A stretch of 64,000 nt of DNA from Homalodisca vitripennis (GCF_021130785.1 NC_060207.1:105994001-106058000); one strand, 5' to 3'; positions 1 through 12,286 are shown, numbered from the stretch's first letter. Made by a program: numbers and translations. Notes: generated by a model from the letters alone, not told the origin.

Positions 1-670
1 TTATAAGTAGTCAACAATTTCGGTGAACTAATATTATTGTAAAAAAGTATTAATTTAGAATCTATTAACTTTAAGTCGAAAATAATTATCCTTCTTGTAA
101 GTACAATACGGTAGTGTTGGGCATATGATAGTGTTTAGGTCTCCCCATTGCATCTCACTGTGGACTGAGAGATTTTGTGTTGTATATTTTCTGTACACTA
201 AGACTTCCTTGGACTGTACCACAGACTAACTGTTCGTAATATTATTCAGAATGTGTAATTCTTCGTATTTTCAACACTGGCTTATGACTCCCAAGTCATA
301 TTATGTACTTCACAACACCATTTTACCTGTTGGTTTTTGTTGCGTAAAATATTTTATTCCATCCATAAAACATGCTCAAATTGCGATCAAATTTCTCAAA
401 GCCCAATTAACTCCCTTACTTAAAATATTCATAAATACACGTCGACTTATGGCTTAAAATGTTTCCTTTGCTATATGCGCATTTTAAATTCCTAATAAAA
501 CCTAAAACATCTGTCAGTTAGTATTTATTATCGCTTGTTTAAACACAATTCATCGCTGAATTTAGTCATTGTGTGAGGGTGACCATTATTGTTTAGTTGT
601 CATTATTTTCCGAATATGAGGATTTAATAGTAAAATATACCTTAAGCATTTCAAAGTTCCGATGCTTTCT
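1..670. other. AT-rich flank, no gene seen
   Basis: No coding region, RNA gene or structured repeat could be supported here. The longest open frame is about 68 codons with no recognisable motif. This segment runs directly into the 44-bp satellite. Confidence 0.5.
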
Positions 671-1379
671 GAATTTGTATTCACAAACGTTTGTGCTGAC
701 TCTGTTCTGCAAGTGAATTTGTATTCACAAACGTTTGTGCTGACTGTGTTCTGCAAGTGAATTTGTATTCACAAACGTTTGTGCTGACTGTGTTCTGCAA
801 GTGAATTTGTATTCACAAACGTTTGTGCTGACTGTGTTCTGCAAGTGAATTTGTATTCACAAACGTTTGCGCTGACTGTGTTCTGCAAGTGAACTTGTAT
901 TCACAAACGTTTGTGCTGACTGTGTTCTGCAAGTGAATTTGTATTCACAAACGTTTGTGCTGACTGTGTTCTGCAAGTGAATTTGTATTCACAAACGTTT
1001 GTGCTGACTGTGTTCTGCAAGTGAATTTGTATTCACAAACGTTTGTGCTGACTGTGTTCTGCAAGTGAATTTGTATTCACAAACGTTTGTGCTGACTGTG
1101 TTCTGCAAGTGAATTTGTATTCACAAACGTTTGCGCTGACTGTGTTCTGCAAGTGAACTTGTATTCACAAACGTTTGTGCTGACTGTGTTCTGCAAGTGA
1201 ATTTGTATTCACAAACGTTTGTGCTGACTGTGTTCTGCAAGTGAATTTGTATTCACAAACGTTTGTGCTGACTGTGTTCTGCAAGTGAATTTGTATTCAC
1301 AAACGTTTGCGCTGACTGTGTTCTGCAAGTGAATTTGTATTCACAAACGTTTGCGCTGACTGTGTTCTGCAAGTGAATT
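671..1379. repeat. 44-bp tandem satellite, 16 copies
   Basis: Sixteen uninterrupted head-to-tail copies of a 44-bp unit begin at 671, 715, 759 and so on to 1331, followed by a 5-bp partial copy. Each unit contains the perfect 14-bp palindrome CACAAACGTTTGTG. Variants are few: a T-to-C change that breaks the palindrome (copies 5, 11, 15, 16), GAACTT instead of GAATTT (copies 6, 12), and one C in copy 1. The variant pair 5-6 recurs at 11-12, so a block of six units (264 bp) seems to have been duplicated. Near-identity of the copies implies recent amplification or homogenisation. The function is unknown; an open frame crossing the array edge is incidental. Confidence 0.97.
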
Positions 1380-2480
1380 CTTGAAGACAGAAATAAAGCG
1401 TGACAGTTAGGAGCTCCCATTTCAGCGAGCTACGTCTTTCCGTTAAAACTAAGTACCAGAGAGCTAATACTCTGGCAGAAAGTATGGCGGTCTTTTTGTG
1501 ATCGTGCTGTAGTATCGTAAACACCCAAGATCTAAACATTTTGAACAAGAAACGACCCTAGCGACCAAGTCAATCATAAAACCTTTTGAGATCATTCTAC
1601 TATCGACTAAGCATTCAATAAATAAAGTTCAGAGATTTAAACGAGTTGCTTATAAAATTGAATTAAAATACTTCTTTGCACACAGCATCTAAGCTACTGA
1701 ATGGTTCACGGCAACAAACGTTCGTTCTAAGTCCAACATGCCCTAGATAAATTATGAGAAAATTATATAGTGTGTGTATATTATTTACTATAGCAGGACA
1801 GTCAAAGCCAATTTAAAAATATTGTTTTTAGATTCCCAGGGTCTTCTTTGAGCTTTGTGAATACATTAAAACTTTAGATCTCAGTTTGCTGTCTATATTT
1901 TAGTTTAGCACACACTATATTGTTAGATTAAGGTCTGATTTTTAAATGCCTAGAACCAGAGTGATCAGGATGTATGAAGTAAGATTAGGTTGATAACATA
2001 GGTAGCGGTAAACCTTTTCAGAAGTAATCATTATTTTCGACTTCTCCAAATAAAATTCAAATTTCCTAATTTTAACTACTTGTTTCCTGTCATTATGCTG
2101 TTCTACTAGCATGACTAACTAAGGCCAGAGCTGGTAGAATTAGGTTAGCACTCTCTTTATAAATTATTTTCGCAATAACGTAATTATAATTTTCACAGTT
2201 TATTTTGGAAACGATATATTTTAAACCTTTAATGCTATTTCTAATGTAGGAGACCTATATAAAATTGTGGGCGTTTTTATACGTCTACATATGGTTTCAT
2301 TTCAACTACTGCATAATACCTGTCCAGACACTCGTATAATACAGTAGTTACCGCCTTCAATGTGGCAGTATATTGAGTGATAATGAGTCTTAACCATGTA
2401 CACACTATTTAGACAAGTGTCTATTACTCCAGAAATTATTAAGATATAATTTTTAAACGAATTTGTATTATTTTTAATTA
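1380..2480. other. AT-rich non-coding, nothing recognised
   Basis: No gene, RNA or clear repeat was found between the satellite and the decayed Helitron end. The frames are short and carry no motif. Confidence 0.45.
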
Positions 2481-3882
2481 CTGGCAGTTACCCGCGGCTT
2501 TGCATGCGGTTTCATATTGAAAATAGACATCATGGGCAATTTCTTTTAAAATTACATTCTAAACACTCCAGAGATAAGTGATAGTCACTGGAAGATATTC
2601 CAATCTCCACCCATTTGAGATTTGTTTAAGGAACAGTGATGTGGGCGCCTAAAGACGCAGAGTGAAACTGCTTTTAAGATTACATGTGAAAACAACTCAA
2701 ATTTCTCTACTGTTGTCTATGATATATTATTGAATAATGTTAGTAATATTTAACTACTACAGGCCAGTGTGGACAAATCTTAGAGTCAAAATGTTTAGCT
2801 TTTTGTTAACGCACTTACGATGTAATAAACGATGGATGGGGCTCTGCGTAGTTTATAAACGGATGTAGGCGTATTTTAGGCACGTATCATATCCTTATGG
2901 CACGTATTGAACCCATGGTTAACAGCTTCTAATGTTAAACGAATCTGCTAATGGTCATTATTTGAGGCTTTACACTTCTAGTGAGTTATATCTCAAATGC
3001 ATATGTTCAGTTTGGGTCTTTGACTTCCAGCCAAGATAAAAAATATAATATAATATATATTGCATATTATGCAAATCAGTGTTTATTTATTACCATTTTA
3101 ATTTACTCCGATCTTAATATTCATTTTGCTATAGTTAATTTAGGGTTGTTTCACCAATCAAGACAATAAACATATACTCACAGGTCTGAAACGTTTTATA
3201 ACAGTTTGAAAATTCGTAGTAAACCGTTTTTTATATTCACATTAAGTTACTGACCAAACACTGTATACTTAGTATTTGCTAAAACACACAGTTAAAAGTA
3301 TACTTTTTATAAAATTTCAGTTTTTTCACCTAGTTAAATTTTGCGCCCAAAAGTAAATCCATAAATAATAGAATTAAGAAATATTGTTACTATCAATCGT
3401 GCCCATTGCTTTCAATACAGTGTAAACTAAACTATAATAATATATAATTTTATGAAACATATTATTGTGCTGTCATAACTAACCTCTACCGAGAATAAAT
3501 TATTACTTTTAATATTTTACTTAAATTTATTAATAATTTTTGTTGGCCATCAGATCCTGATCCTCGAAATGTTGTGTTATACATTTTGCAACATATACGA
3601 TGGCAAATTTCCAAAATCCTCCTACCCTTTGAAACCTTCTATCGTTAATAACAAACTTTTCTTTGCTGTAATGCATTTTTGTAGACTTCGCAACTTTTGA
3701 GACCAGCGGAGCGCATCCCAGAAGGATTTTTGAAATAGACATAGGCTTATATGTTATCCAATTACAGTAATAATTTCCACGTAAAATTTCATTACAATCG
3801 CTCCAATAGTTTTTACGAGATTGAGTAACACACACAAGAACATACAGACAAACACCATTAGATTTTTATATAATAGTATAGA
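2481..3882 (-). mobile_element. Decayed Helitron-like element
   Basis: On the minus strand the sequence starting at 3882 reads TCTATACTATTATATAAAAA and is followed by a segment containing ACTATTGGAGCGAT. This matches the 5' region of the intact Helitrons at 58757 and 59681 (TCTATATATATAAAAATG and ACTATTGGACCGATCATG) in order and spacing. The minus-strand 3' limit near 2481 reads GCCGCGGGTAACTGCCAG, close to the GAAGCCGTGGGTAACAGCTAG terminus-like motif inside those Helitrons, with CTAG decayed to CCAG. The interior matches nothing I recognise and has no Rep/helicase motif, so this would be a non-autonomous copy. The 5' homology is good. Joining it to the 3' end about 1.4 kb away is inference. 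Confidence 0.45.
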
Positions 3883-5311
3883 AGAATAGATTAGCTATAA
3901 GGTATTTCACATGAAAAGAGTATATCTTTGTCACTAAAAGCATTGTAGTTAATACTTCTTTCATAATAATCGTATAAGTTACAGATGAAAACATCGTAAC
4001 AATATATTAGATCGCTCCGAGGCCAACAAGTCTAATGTATAAGGTCTAATGTATTGGGAACCATACAATACAATTTGGGTGATGGGCGCGCTGAGCTACT
4101 TTGGGTTACACTTTGCTCAAAGCTTTCACCTGTTTCAATACACAAGTGTGGTGTAGGAAACTTCAGCCCACATACAGCTACCTATTCATGAAGCGTCTAC
4201 ATATCACTTGCAAAATAAATCACGCATGTTTAATTAAATGTTTTTATTTGCTGTGTTAACTTTCAAAAAGGCACAGTGTTGATTTGTAAACGTCCATTCA
4301 TGAAATGATATGGTCTAGGATATATTTCCTCTTGTTTTACTTCTTGAACACACGATGAATTTCATTGTATATCTCGTATTAAAGATCTTTCATATAAGGT
4401 GTCTCACATTGATTGTAGAGGAAAAATTATAGGTAAGTTGCCAAGTGAGATAGGTATAGATCAGTTCCAAAATCAGATATATCGTGTTATTTAGTGTATG
4501 TGCAGCAAAGTTGCTGATTGGGCATTAATACCGCAAGTGTCCGTAATTTACATGGAGCCACAAATCCAAATAAAATACGTCTCTGGTAAATATATTTTTA
4601 CATTGTTAATTTTTCTTTCCTTGTTAAATCTAACTAGCTTATTAGTAGTAATATTTGGTCTAAGACAGGTTACGAAAAAAACCGAAAAAACGTATATAAA
4701 ACAATACATTTTAAAGTGAGATGCATTTGGCTTTGATTAAAACACCAAACAATGTTATAAGAACAAGGCTTTTCAGAAAGAACACAAGGTTCTGTTACTA
4801 AACCGTATAAAATCGAAAATAAAAACGCATTTTTTAAAGTGTAACACATCAAATGGTGAAACTTTGGTGTGTGCTGATGATACAAAATTTAATTGTTTGA
4901 TTTTGAAACTAGACGACTCAATTTCATTACCCCATTGGCTGAATCATGAATCGGCATTAGACTTGCCATGTCCAGTCCTGCCGGGCGCCACCCACTACCG
5001 CTGTTGTGCAGTCAACTAGTATAATGTTACATTACAGTTACGAAGAAAACGGCTTGTTTCATATTTGATAGCGACACACTTTTAATATTTAATAATCAGT
5101 TGTTTATTTTTTAAGAAAATTCGGTGGCACATATAATTATAAAACAGATATAAATTAAAATGTAATAGTCTACTCTTGTATTACATTTAATACAAGTACT
5201 CTTATGTATTTTATTTATATAATGGATCTTTCCTAGTTCATATAATACATATAACATTGTTTTATGTAGATATATCTAATGTTAACTCGCCTAAAGAGCA
5301 TTTCTGGACCC

Positions 5312-5314
<3 letters not shown>
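3883..5314. other. AT-rich non-coding
   Basis: No gene could be supported. A frame of 73 codons at 4498-4719 has a hydrophobic stretch but no family resemblance and no supporting signals. A slightly GC-richer patch lies at about 4970-5010. Confidence 0.4.

Positions 5315-5371
<57 letters not shown>
5315..5371. repeat. (TA)n microsatellite
   Basis: An uninterrupted run of TA dinucleotides, about 57 bp long, sits in AT-rich DNA. Confidence 0.97.
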
Positions 5372-5374
<3 letters not shown>

Positions 5375-7859
5375 TTTCACTATATTGAATGAGCTCCTAC
5401 AGTTTCTGCACATCTTCGTGAATCACCCGAACTATAGGTTAATATGCCAAATCAATATATTGTTATATATAATAAGGTAAACTCTTTTTAAACTTAACTA
5501 CATACGAATTAATTTAAATTGATATACAGATAAAATATATTGTCGTCTTTTAAGTTACTTTTTTTTAGTATATACAGATATTATGAGCCAATTTAAAGTG
5601 GTTGGAATTTGGTGATTTAATATCATATCACTAAGAATTAATATTTTTAATAGCATACTACCAAAGCACATATTATTATTTAAATATTTCCTAACAAAGT
5701 ATTTAGATTAAAATGAAATACTTTAGGTAGCGATAAAGCTATTTTCAACATTCTTAAATGTGCAGTTGGAAAACATAATGCAAACCAAAAGTCCCGGTCA
5801 AATGGTAATAATTAATTTACTGATAATCTAATATTCGTCAACTCTCAATTTTATCGCTCTCTGAAACATTTAAAGTCAATTAGTAGGATCAAAAAATATA
5901 ATCTCTTATTGTATTTGATTTGTATTAATTATATAAACAACAGTTTTAATTTATATTTATACCATACTAGCTCTAACCCACGATTTCGCACTGAATGTTT
6001 TTAATCGAAGACCGTAGCCTGCTTAGTCAAAGAACTTATGATGTAATATGATTTTGTACAAGCATGTGTAGGCATACGATCATATTATTTCACTGTGCGT
6101 TGTCAGACGATCAGGGGTTGAGGGACCAACTATTATATCAAGATTTGCGCGTATAGGTAGATTTCTGATTCAAATCAATTTTATTTGCGATGCGACAGCT
6201 GAGTTGGCTTGTTGCTCCGACCAAGAAAATATATTCATAGCTTAAAAAATCCTACTTTGGTTAAAGTAACCACTTATTTCCACTTCTTGCATATCTCACA
6301 TATCTATCAAACCTACTCATGTCAAAATGCGTTCACTCCGATCTAAGATATTCTTAGTGCCATAGTTGAGTTTGCCTTGTTGTAATGAGGAAGGTAATAT
6401 ACTTACCTAATTATGAATGAAAAGCCAAATTCGTCAAAACATCGCCTACTTCAGGCCGTTTAGATTAAATTCCGGTCTAACGTATTTACAGTGTCAAATT
6501 TGATTTTGATTTAATGACCCGGACAAGAAAATATAGGCATACAATAGGTCTCAGAATCTTCTGTCAAAAAGTATCTACATACGTCTCTTGCGATCTTCTT
6601 TCGGTCTAAGACATTTCCATTTGAATTTGCTTTGTCAAATAAATGTCTTTAATTATTCTTTATCTTAATCTGGAATAAATATGAAGGCTATATTTTTTAT
6701 TTTTGTTTTATTTTTTACATTACACAACTAATCAATCACACATATCATAAAATGTAAATGCAAACAAAAGTCTCTGACGTACTTCAGATGAAACACCAAA
6801 GAAATTTCAGTATCAATGGCTGTTTAGTGTTAGTGAAACTTGGATTTTGAAACATATTTATTATAATTAAAATAGTGATTAAATTTATTGGTGGTAAGTT
6901 TATAAACTTATAGTTGTGCTGTAACATAGACTCCCTTGATGTTATGAATACTGTTTGTTATTAAGTACACATAACTCTAGAGGTAGATGTAGAGCTAGAA
7001 TAAAACATGAAAGTGCAACATTTTATTGTTGCACCATTAAATTTAAAACTTGCCATATATTCGCAGTTCGTTTCCAAAACGTTTACCAATATCAAGGAAT
7101 ATGAGCGTTCAAACGTTCATAAACTCACAGTTTATTAACATGATGCTCACAGAACTCCTGATCAGATTGAAATTCCCTCTGTACGAAGGGAAATGACCCT
7201 AACTAAACGTCGGTTAAATACATACCTTGCACCATTAAGAGGTCAAAGTTTATATCAAAGTTCTATTACCACAAACGAACAGAGAATGCCAGAAAAGCGA
7301 TTGGTGCATATAACGTTTAAATATATTTCTAAACAGAGTATTGATTAACGTAAAAACTATATTGTTGACACTAAATTATTCTGTACCATATCATGACGTA
7401 TCTACGCCGAAGGACAACTTTTTGAGCATTATCTTGCAGTCATATAGAAAACTAAATGTTCTTTTTAAATTTTAACTAAAATTTAAAACTAATCAAATAA
7501 CATTATAGTTAAATTATATTTCATTCTTATATCCTCCTCATTATTAAGATACAATCATAGTCATTCCTTGTGAAGTGCCGGGAGCCAGTGGATCCCGTTA
7601 ATTCCAAATGAATGGCTAGAACGTGTTTTAAGCCTAAGTCCTTATTATTTACATTCTTTCTAGTATGTGGTCACACTAATGGTATTCTGGTTATATTTTG
7701 GGGACCTTATTCAGATTTAAACCAGTAAGCTCACAATAAGAGGGTCGTGACTAACAATATCAACTAGTCTGAATGTGAGTGTTGTGGATACTGGTTTAAT
7801 TCCACAATTAAGTCTATGCGTGAATGGAAGAGAGAATGCTGCAGGTCAAATGTAACAGA
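5372..7859. other. Non-coding with diverged internal repeats
   Basis: No gene was found. Between about 6150 and 6640 several phrases recur in diverged form at uneven spacing: GACAAGAAAATATAGGCATA or similar at about 6225 and 6525, and a GAGTTTGCCTTGTTG-like phrase at about 6200, 6367 and 6614. This suggests an old duplicated transposon interior. A Helitron-like terminus at 5967 borders it. Confidence 0.35.
5967..5997 (-). mobile_element. Helitron-like 3' terminus remnant
   Basis: The minus strand reads GCGAAATCGTGGGTTAGAGC and then CTAG, followed by T. This resembles GCGAAGCCGTGGGTAACAGC plus CTAG in the Helitrons near 59.4 kb. CTAG followed by T is the expected 3' junction of a Helitron. 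No matching 5' end was located, so only the terminus is claimed. Confidence 0.35.
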
Positions 7860-8545
7860 AATGCTGTAACGAAGCTTATCACTTGTTTGACTGGACAAAT
7901 TACATTTCTGTCTGTCTGCCTGTCCGGATGATATATTGAAAACGAACTGTTATAGACTTTAAATTAGGCCCGAAGCTTCATGTATATATGAAGGAACACT
8001 GACTTAAATGTTGTATGCGACTCCACGCTATTTAGCTAAGAGTTAACTAATAATTTCACATCGGTCCTTCGGTTAACTATGATGGAAGCGAGGAATAGGT
8101 GAATAAATAAATTTATAAACAGTCGGTGACACTAGTTGACTTCAGCGCACTCTTACGTTATAGTACTTTATTTAGCTTACTGGAACTTTTATTTGAATAC
8201 TATAAAATACAACTTACCAAATAAAAATAGGAATGTATCATGTGGTAAAATATCTCGAGAAATGTGTAATCTGTTCTCTTGAAATTTGCATTCAAGTTAA
8301 TTTTTACACAGATAAGCATGAGTTTCACGATGGTGCATGTCCAACCATGGAAATGATGCCTATTACACATTAGGATAACACAATTTCTCTTTTGCCTGCA
8401 GGGGGAAGTAAAGATTTCTTTTCTGTGTGATTGTATGTCTGTCTATCTGTCGGCAGGACGTCTATAGAATGAAACGAGCTATATATACTACAACCTGTGA
8501 CGCTCTAAACATGGTGTAGCGTACTCTTATAGTATTTAGAATAGT
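7860..8545 (+). repeat. Diverged interspersed repeat A, copy 1
   Basis: This segment aligns in order with 61715-62500 on the same strand. Shared landmarks are a GGACAA-TT-CATTTCTGT segment followed by GTCTGT repeats and CGAAAACGAACTG (about 7893 and 61754), a TTCAGYGCACYCTTRCGTT segment (about 8138 and 62079), and GCATGTCCAAYCATGGAA plus a TGTATGTCNGTCTATNTGTC segment (about 8335-8450 and 62263-62390). No terminal repeats or coding capacity were found, so the class is unknown. It is probably an old non-autonomous transposon. Confidence 0.6.
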
Positions 8546-11178
8546 ATTCATATCTTTTTATATACACAGTACCTCTTTGATCCGTTTGAGTACGTAGACT
8601 TATCGTTCCACTTGCTGGTAATAGTCATAACTCATCTTTACAGATATTATGGATTCTACCTTTGAGGTCTGGAGAGAAAAATAATATATTTTAGAGGAGC
8701 ACTCTAGGAAAGAAATATCAATAGTAATAGGATTACGGACATCTTCTATGTTACTCGACCGGAACACTTCTTATTGAGAATAAGGAATTAGGCTATCCCC
8801 TTCCAAAGGTGTAAAAATATATAGCGTTAAGCAAGTAAAAATCAATCACATATAACTCTGTGATCAGTCTCTCATTATTTCTAGTGTGTTTAACATATAT
8901 TCTATAACGCGCGTGTATTGTGTTGTGTTATACTTTGTAATTCTCTACACAGATATGAAAGTTAGACACATCCCTGAAAACAATACAACGTTTCACTTCT
9001 ATTCCAGAATATTTTTAACTTTTCAGAATCCATCGTGATATTTTCGTTTGAGCTTGCTTGATCCTATATATTTAGTTTCTACAGTTAAACAATAGGAATG
9101 ATTGCAATATTGCAACTCTGTAGACTCAAAACACAGAGTTGAAACTCTAGTAATGTCATGTTTTTGATATCTTGTTGTCCTTTCAAATAAATCTTCGTTA
9201 ATTACAAATAAAAATGAATAGTGTAATTTTTTAAATTTTTAATTATCATTTGTAGGTAAACCTAGCAAACTACAGTTAAAAATAGATTTTATTACAGACT
9301 CAGTAGATACTAACTTAAGAAAGTTCTCTCCAGTCCTGATACAAAGCTGATATGTTTGCATAAAATGGTACATATAAAGTTTGGCGCAAAGTGATTCTCT
9401 CGATGTTGTAACTTTGGGTCCATATGCTCAAGTTGTCTTATAGATATATAAACTTTATACTTAGAGCTTTATATCATATTTTTGACATCTATAATGCTAT
9501 ACCAAAGTTATGCTGGGTATTGGTATTTTTATTTCTCTTATAGTAGATTTAAGATGTCGGTTGGTACCTAAACCGATAGCTCTTAGAGGCTGCTGTAGAA
9601 TTATGAGGAATTTTTATTTTTGAATAAGATGAAATTAAAAAGTATTGTGGTTTAAATTCTTACTAGATAAATCTCAACAACTATTTACAAAGACGTTTTT
9701 CAAACTTTCTAGGAAGAATTCATTTTTAATCATAAAATGTTATACAAACGTTAACAATAGAGAGGTCACTTTCGTAATTTGTAAAAATATTAAAAATAAC
9801 AGATAGTAGAACAACAAGTATTGAAAGCAAAGTGAATTGAGTATTGTAATTGTTACATCTGGTAATATTTAATATAATTTTACTGGAAATAGTAGTTTGT
9901 CGAGCTTGCAAAGGGATAATTTATTCCTTTGTGTAAATGCGGGTTAGAGCTACGTGTCTAGAGGTCACTCTTTAGAGTTTCGTTTAAGTTTTCCCTTATG
10001 CCAAAACAATATTCGTCCATTTATTTGCAAAAAAAATATTGCTATAATTATTTATAAAATTGGGCGTTTCACAGGCTTATTTCAAATTAATGGATTCATA
10101 AAGAAGCTTCCTAAAGTCAAGGCATCTTACTTTAGTAAATACTACATAGTTTCTCTTAATAAAATTATATTGTGTAGCGGATGTTGTCTATTAAAACAAA
10201 TAAATAATGTACTAAATCTTACTACTGATTCCTATAATGACAAAATTATTTTATTCTTTACTTAAAAGTGGATTTATAGACAAAGTTTAATCGTAATATT
10301 TAGTCGTTCATCCGATGTGTAAAGAATATCGATTTCCTCTAAGTTTAAGTATACGGTATAAGTGGTATGTAAGTATTATGTACTTTGTGTATGTAAATAG
10401 TTATATTGAACGGTATATAGATATTTTAAAATTTATAAGATTTATGGGTTCATAAAATTTAAAATGAAATAGTTATTTTTAATAGTATATCTTAAGTAAG
10501 CTTTAAAAATTCACTATAATTTGTAACATTTCGAATTTTTACACAGGTCACGTCTCTCAAAATTATATACCATGAACTGTTTTAGGTATAGCTGCGATAT
10601 ACAGTATAGCTAGCGAATACCACAACACCGGATACCTGCCTACTGACTATAATTAATTGGTATCAAGCAATGATCAAAGAAAAGCATATGAAAACGTATT
10701 GTTTTCGATATTTCAACACTTAAAATACATATAAATGTTGGTAAACATTTTTTCATACATCCGCTTTTAATAATCTTACATTACAAAAACATTCTTCACT
10801 AAAAAATAAAATAAATTTCATTCGTAAATATTTATAATATTACAACCATATAAAGAACAGAGTACTTGCAAAATTTTTGGCACAAACAGTTCAATACAAG
10901 CAAATGTGAGCTATCAGCTACAAGAGCTACTCCATTTACTGGCAAAGTTAGAGTTATGTTGGGCAGCGACTTGCCTGTCTCACGTCCATATAACGTTTCA
11001 TCAACAATACCTCCCATCTCACTCAGACATATTGCTCCGTCATCAACCTTTTGTTGTTAAAGAATAAATGGGAACTATATGTCGACGTAGTTTTCCTTAA
11101 ATTCATTCTACCTCACTCAGACTCATTGCTCCACCATTATCCCTTTGTTGTTGATGAATACGCTTGATTTTAGCATTG
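8546..11178. other. Non-coding with one old repeat copy
   Basis: There is no supportable gene. The stretch contains repeat D copy 1 (9295-9490) and a diverged direct duplication of about 50 bp with period near 91 bp at about 11016-11160 (both copies carry CTCACTCAGACNNATTGCTC and TTTGTTGTT). The longest frame is 103 codons (9954-10265) with no recognised domain. Confidence 0.4.
9295..9490 (+). repeat. Diverged interspersed repeat D, copy 1
   Basis: The segment matches 54625-54830 on the same strand in order: TCAGTAGA-A-TAACT near the start, then GTCCTGA, then AGTGATTCTCTC followed by GTTGTNACT, then GGTYCA and GAGTTGT-like words, then AACTTTA. There is no coding capacity. This is probably an old transposon family. 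Confidence 0.5.
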
Positions 11179-11183
11179 CTATC
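11179..11183 (+). repeat. Target-site duplication CTATC, left copy
   Basis: CTATC directly precedes the 5' LTR and recurs directly after the 3' LTR (19333-19337). A 5-bp duplication fits a Ty3/gypsy integrase. Because LTR and flank share bases, a 4-bp reading (TATC) cannot be excluded. Confidence 0.85.
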
Positions 11184-12264
11184 TATACCAATTACATGGT
11201 ATACTTTAAATAAAAATAAAAATTTAATAAATAAAATTTTATTTTAGAATTGTAAATGGATAGGGAATAAAAAAGTAAATTTATATTGTAATCCAGCGGC
11301 AGGCACAACGCGCTTGGAATCTGGTCTAGACCTGACTTGATGGCAGTGAATGCTAAACAATAGTCTACAGTGGACTCAATCTTTGGTTAGGCGGCGAACC
11401 TGCGTTGAGAGAGTTAAACAGGCCTGCAGGAACAGGAGCGTAGTCGGGCAGGCCGAGAAACCACGCTCTGCTTCCATTCCGAGTTGAGAAGCGATAGAGT
11501 AAAGTCTTTAGTGCGAGTTTAAAAGTAGTGTCGGGCGTAGGATCCGTTGGTATAGATTATTTTAATACCGAACTCCAAGACCTTCACGACCAAAGAGCTA
11601 AGTACTTTTGACTGAATTATTAAATTTTTCTAAATTTGAAATTTGAAAATTTAAGAAGTGAATTAATTTGAAATTGGAATTGAAATTTGAAATTAACGAT
11701 CAAATTCTGTTGAGTGTGGACTAATATATATCTAAATTGTAAAGGAGTTATTTATTTAAAGTCAAACGTAAAAATTTAATTGAAATTATAGGGATTCTAG
11801 TTAAAATTAAGAGCTGCAGGTGCTGCACCATATCCTGTAGGAACTTGTGAAAAATTCCTGTTGAGAACTGTTTAGATTTGTTTGAGAATTTTATTTTAAA
11901 GAAGTTTATAATTTTTATTTTATTAGTTTTGAGAAGAAGCCTATTTATTTTATTTCATACAAATTTATTCAAGATTATTATTTTATTTTATATTTTATAC
12001 ACACGTATTTGGAGGACAGTGAGTCCATGTTAAATCGAAAGTGCCTTGCCTAAGGAAGTAGTAATTTTAAACTATTGTGCAAAACATTTCATTGGTGGAA
12101 TACAAGGTTAATAATTGAAATTTGGATTGATTTAATAAACCTGAATATTTCTAAAAAGGTGCATTTTTAATTTCCACCAGTATCTACTTAAATCTTATGA
12201 GTTCGAGAATATTTAAGGTCATCATAATAAAAACAAAAAATTTTGTATATTAACATTTAGTATA
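11184..12264 (+). repeat. 5' LTR (1081 bp)
   Basis: The sequence matches 18252-19332 with a constant offset of 7068 and no length change. It begins TATACCA and ends AGTATA, so the termini form a 5-bp inverted repeat (TATAC/GTATA) rather than the usual TG..CA. The first 20 bases also form a 7-bp-arm hairpin, TATACCA/TGGTATA. AATAAA-like words occur near the start. I did not assign U3/R/U5 limits. Confidence 0.95.
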
Positions 12265-12272
12265 CAAATAAG

Positions 12273-12286
12273 TGCGCTACTCTGCT
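12273..12286 (+). other. Candidate primer-binding site (tRNA-iMet 5' end)
   Basis: No TGG-type site complementary to a tRNA 3' end abuts the LTR. Eight bases downstream, TGCGCTACTCTGCT would pair with positions 1-14 of metazoan initiator tRNA-Met (as I recall its sequence), with one G-U pair. Copia-type elements are known to prime from a cleaved 5' half of this tRNA, but at a different position. The assignment is tentative. Confidence 0.35.

Noticed and set aside
671..1379. CRISPR-like direct repeats
   Set aside because: The 44-bp units are contiguous with no spacers, and the surroundings are insect-like; this is a satellite.
1297..1548. 83-codon minus-strand frame as a gene
   Set aside because: It starts outside the array and runs into satellite units; no motif supports it.
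9954..10265. 103-codon plus-strand frame as a host gene
   Set aside because: No domain, no homologous repeat and no ATG at its start; composition is like the AT-rich surroundings.
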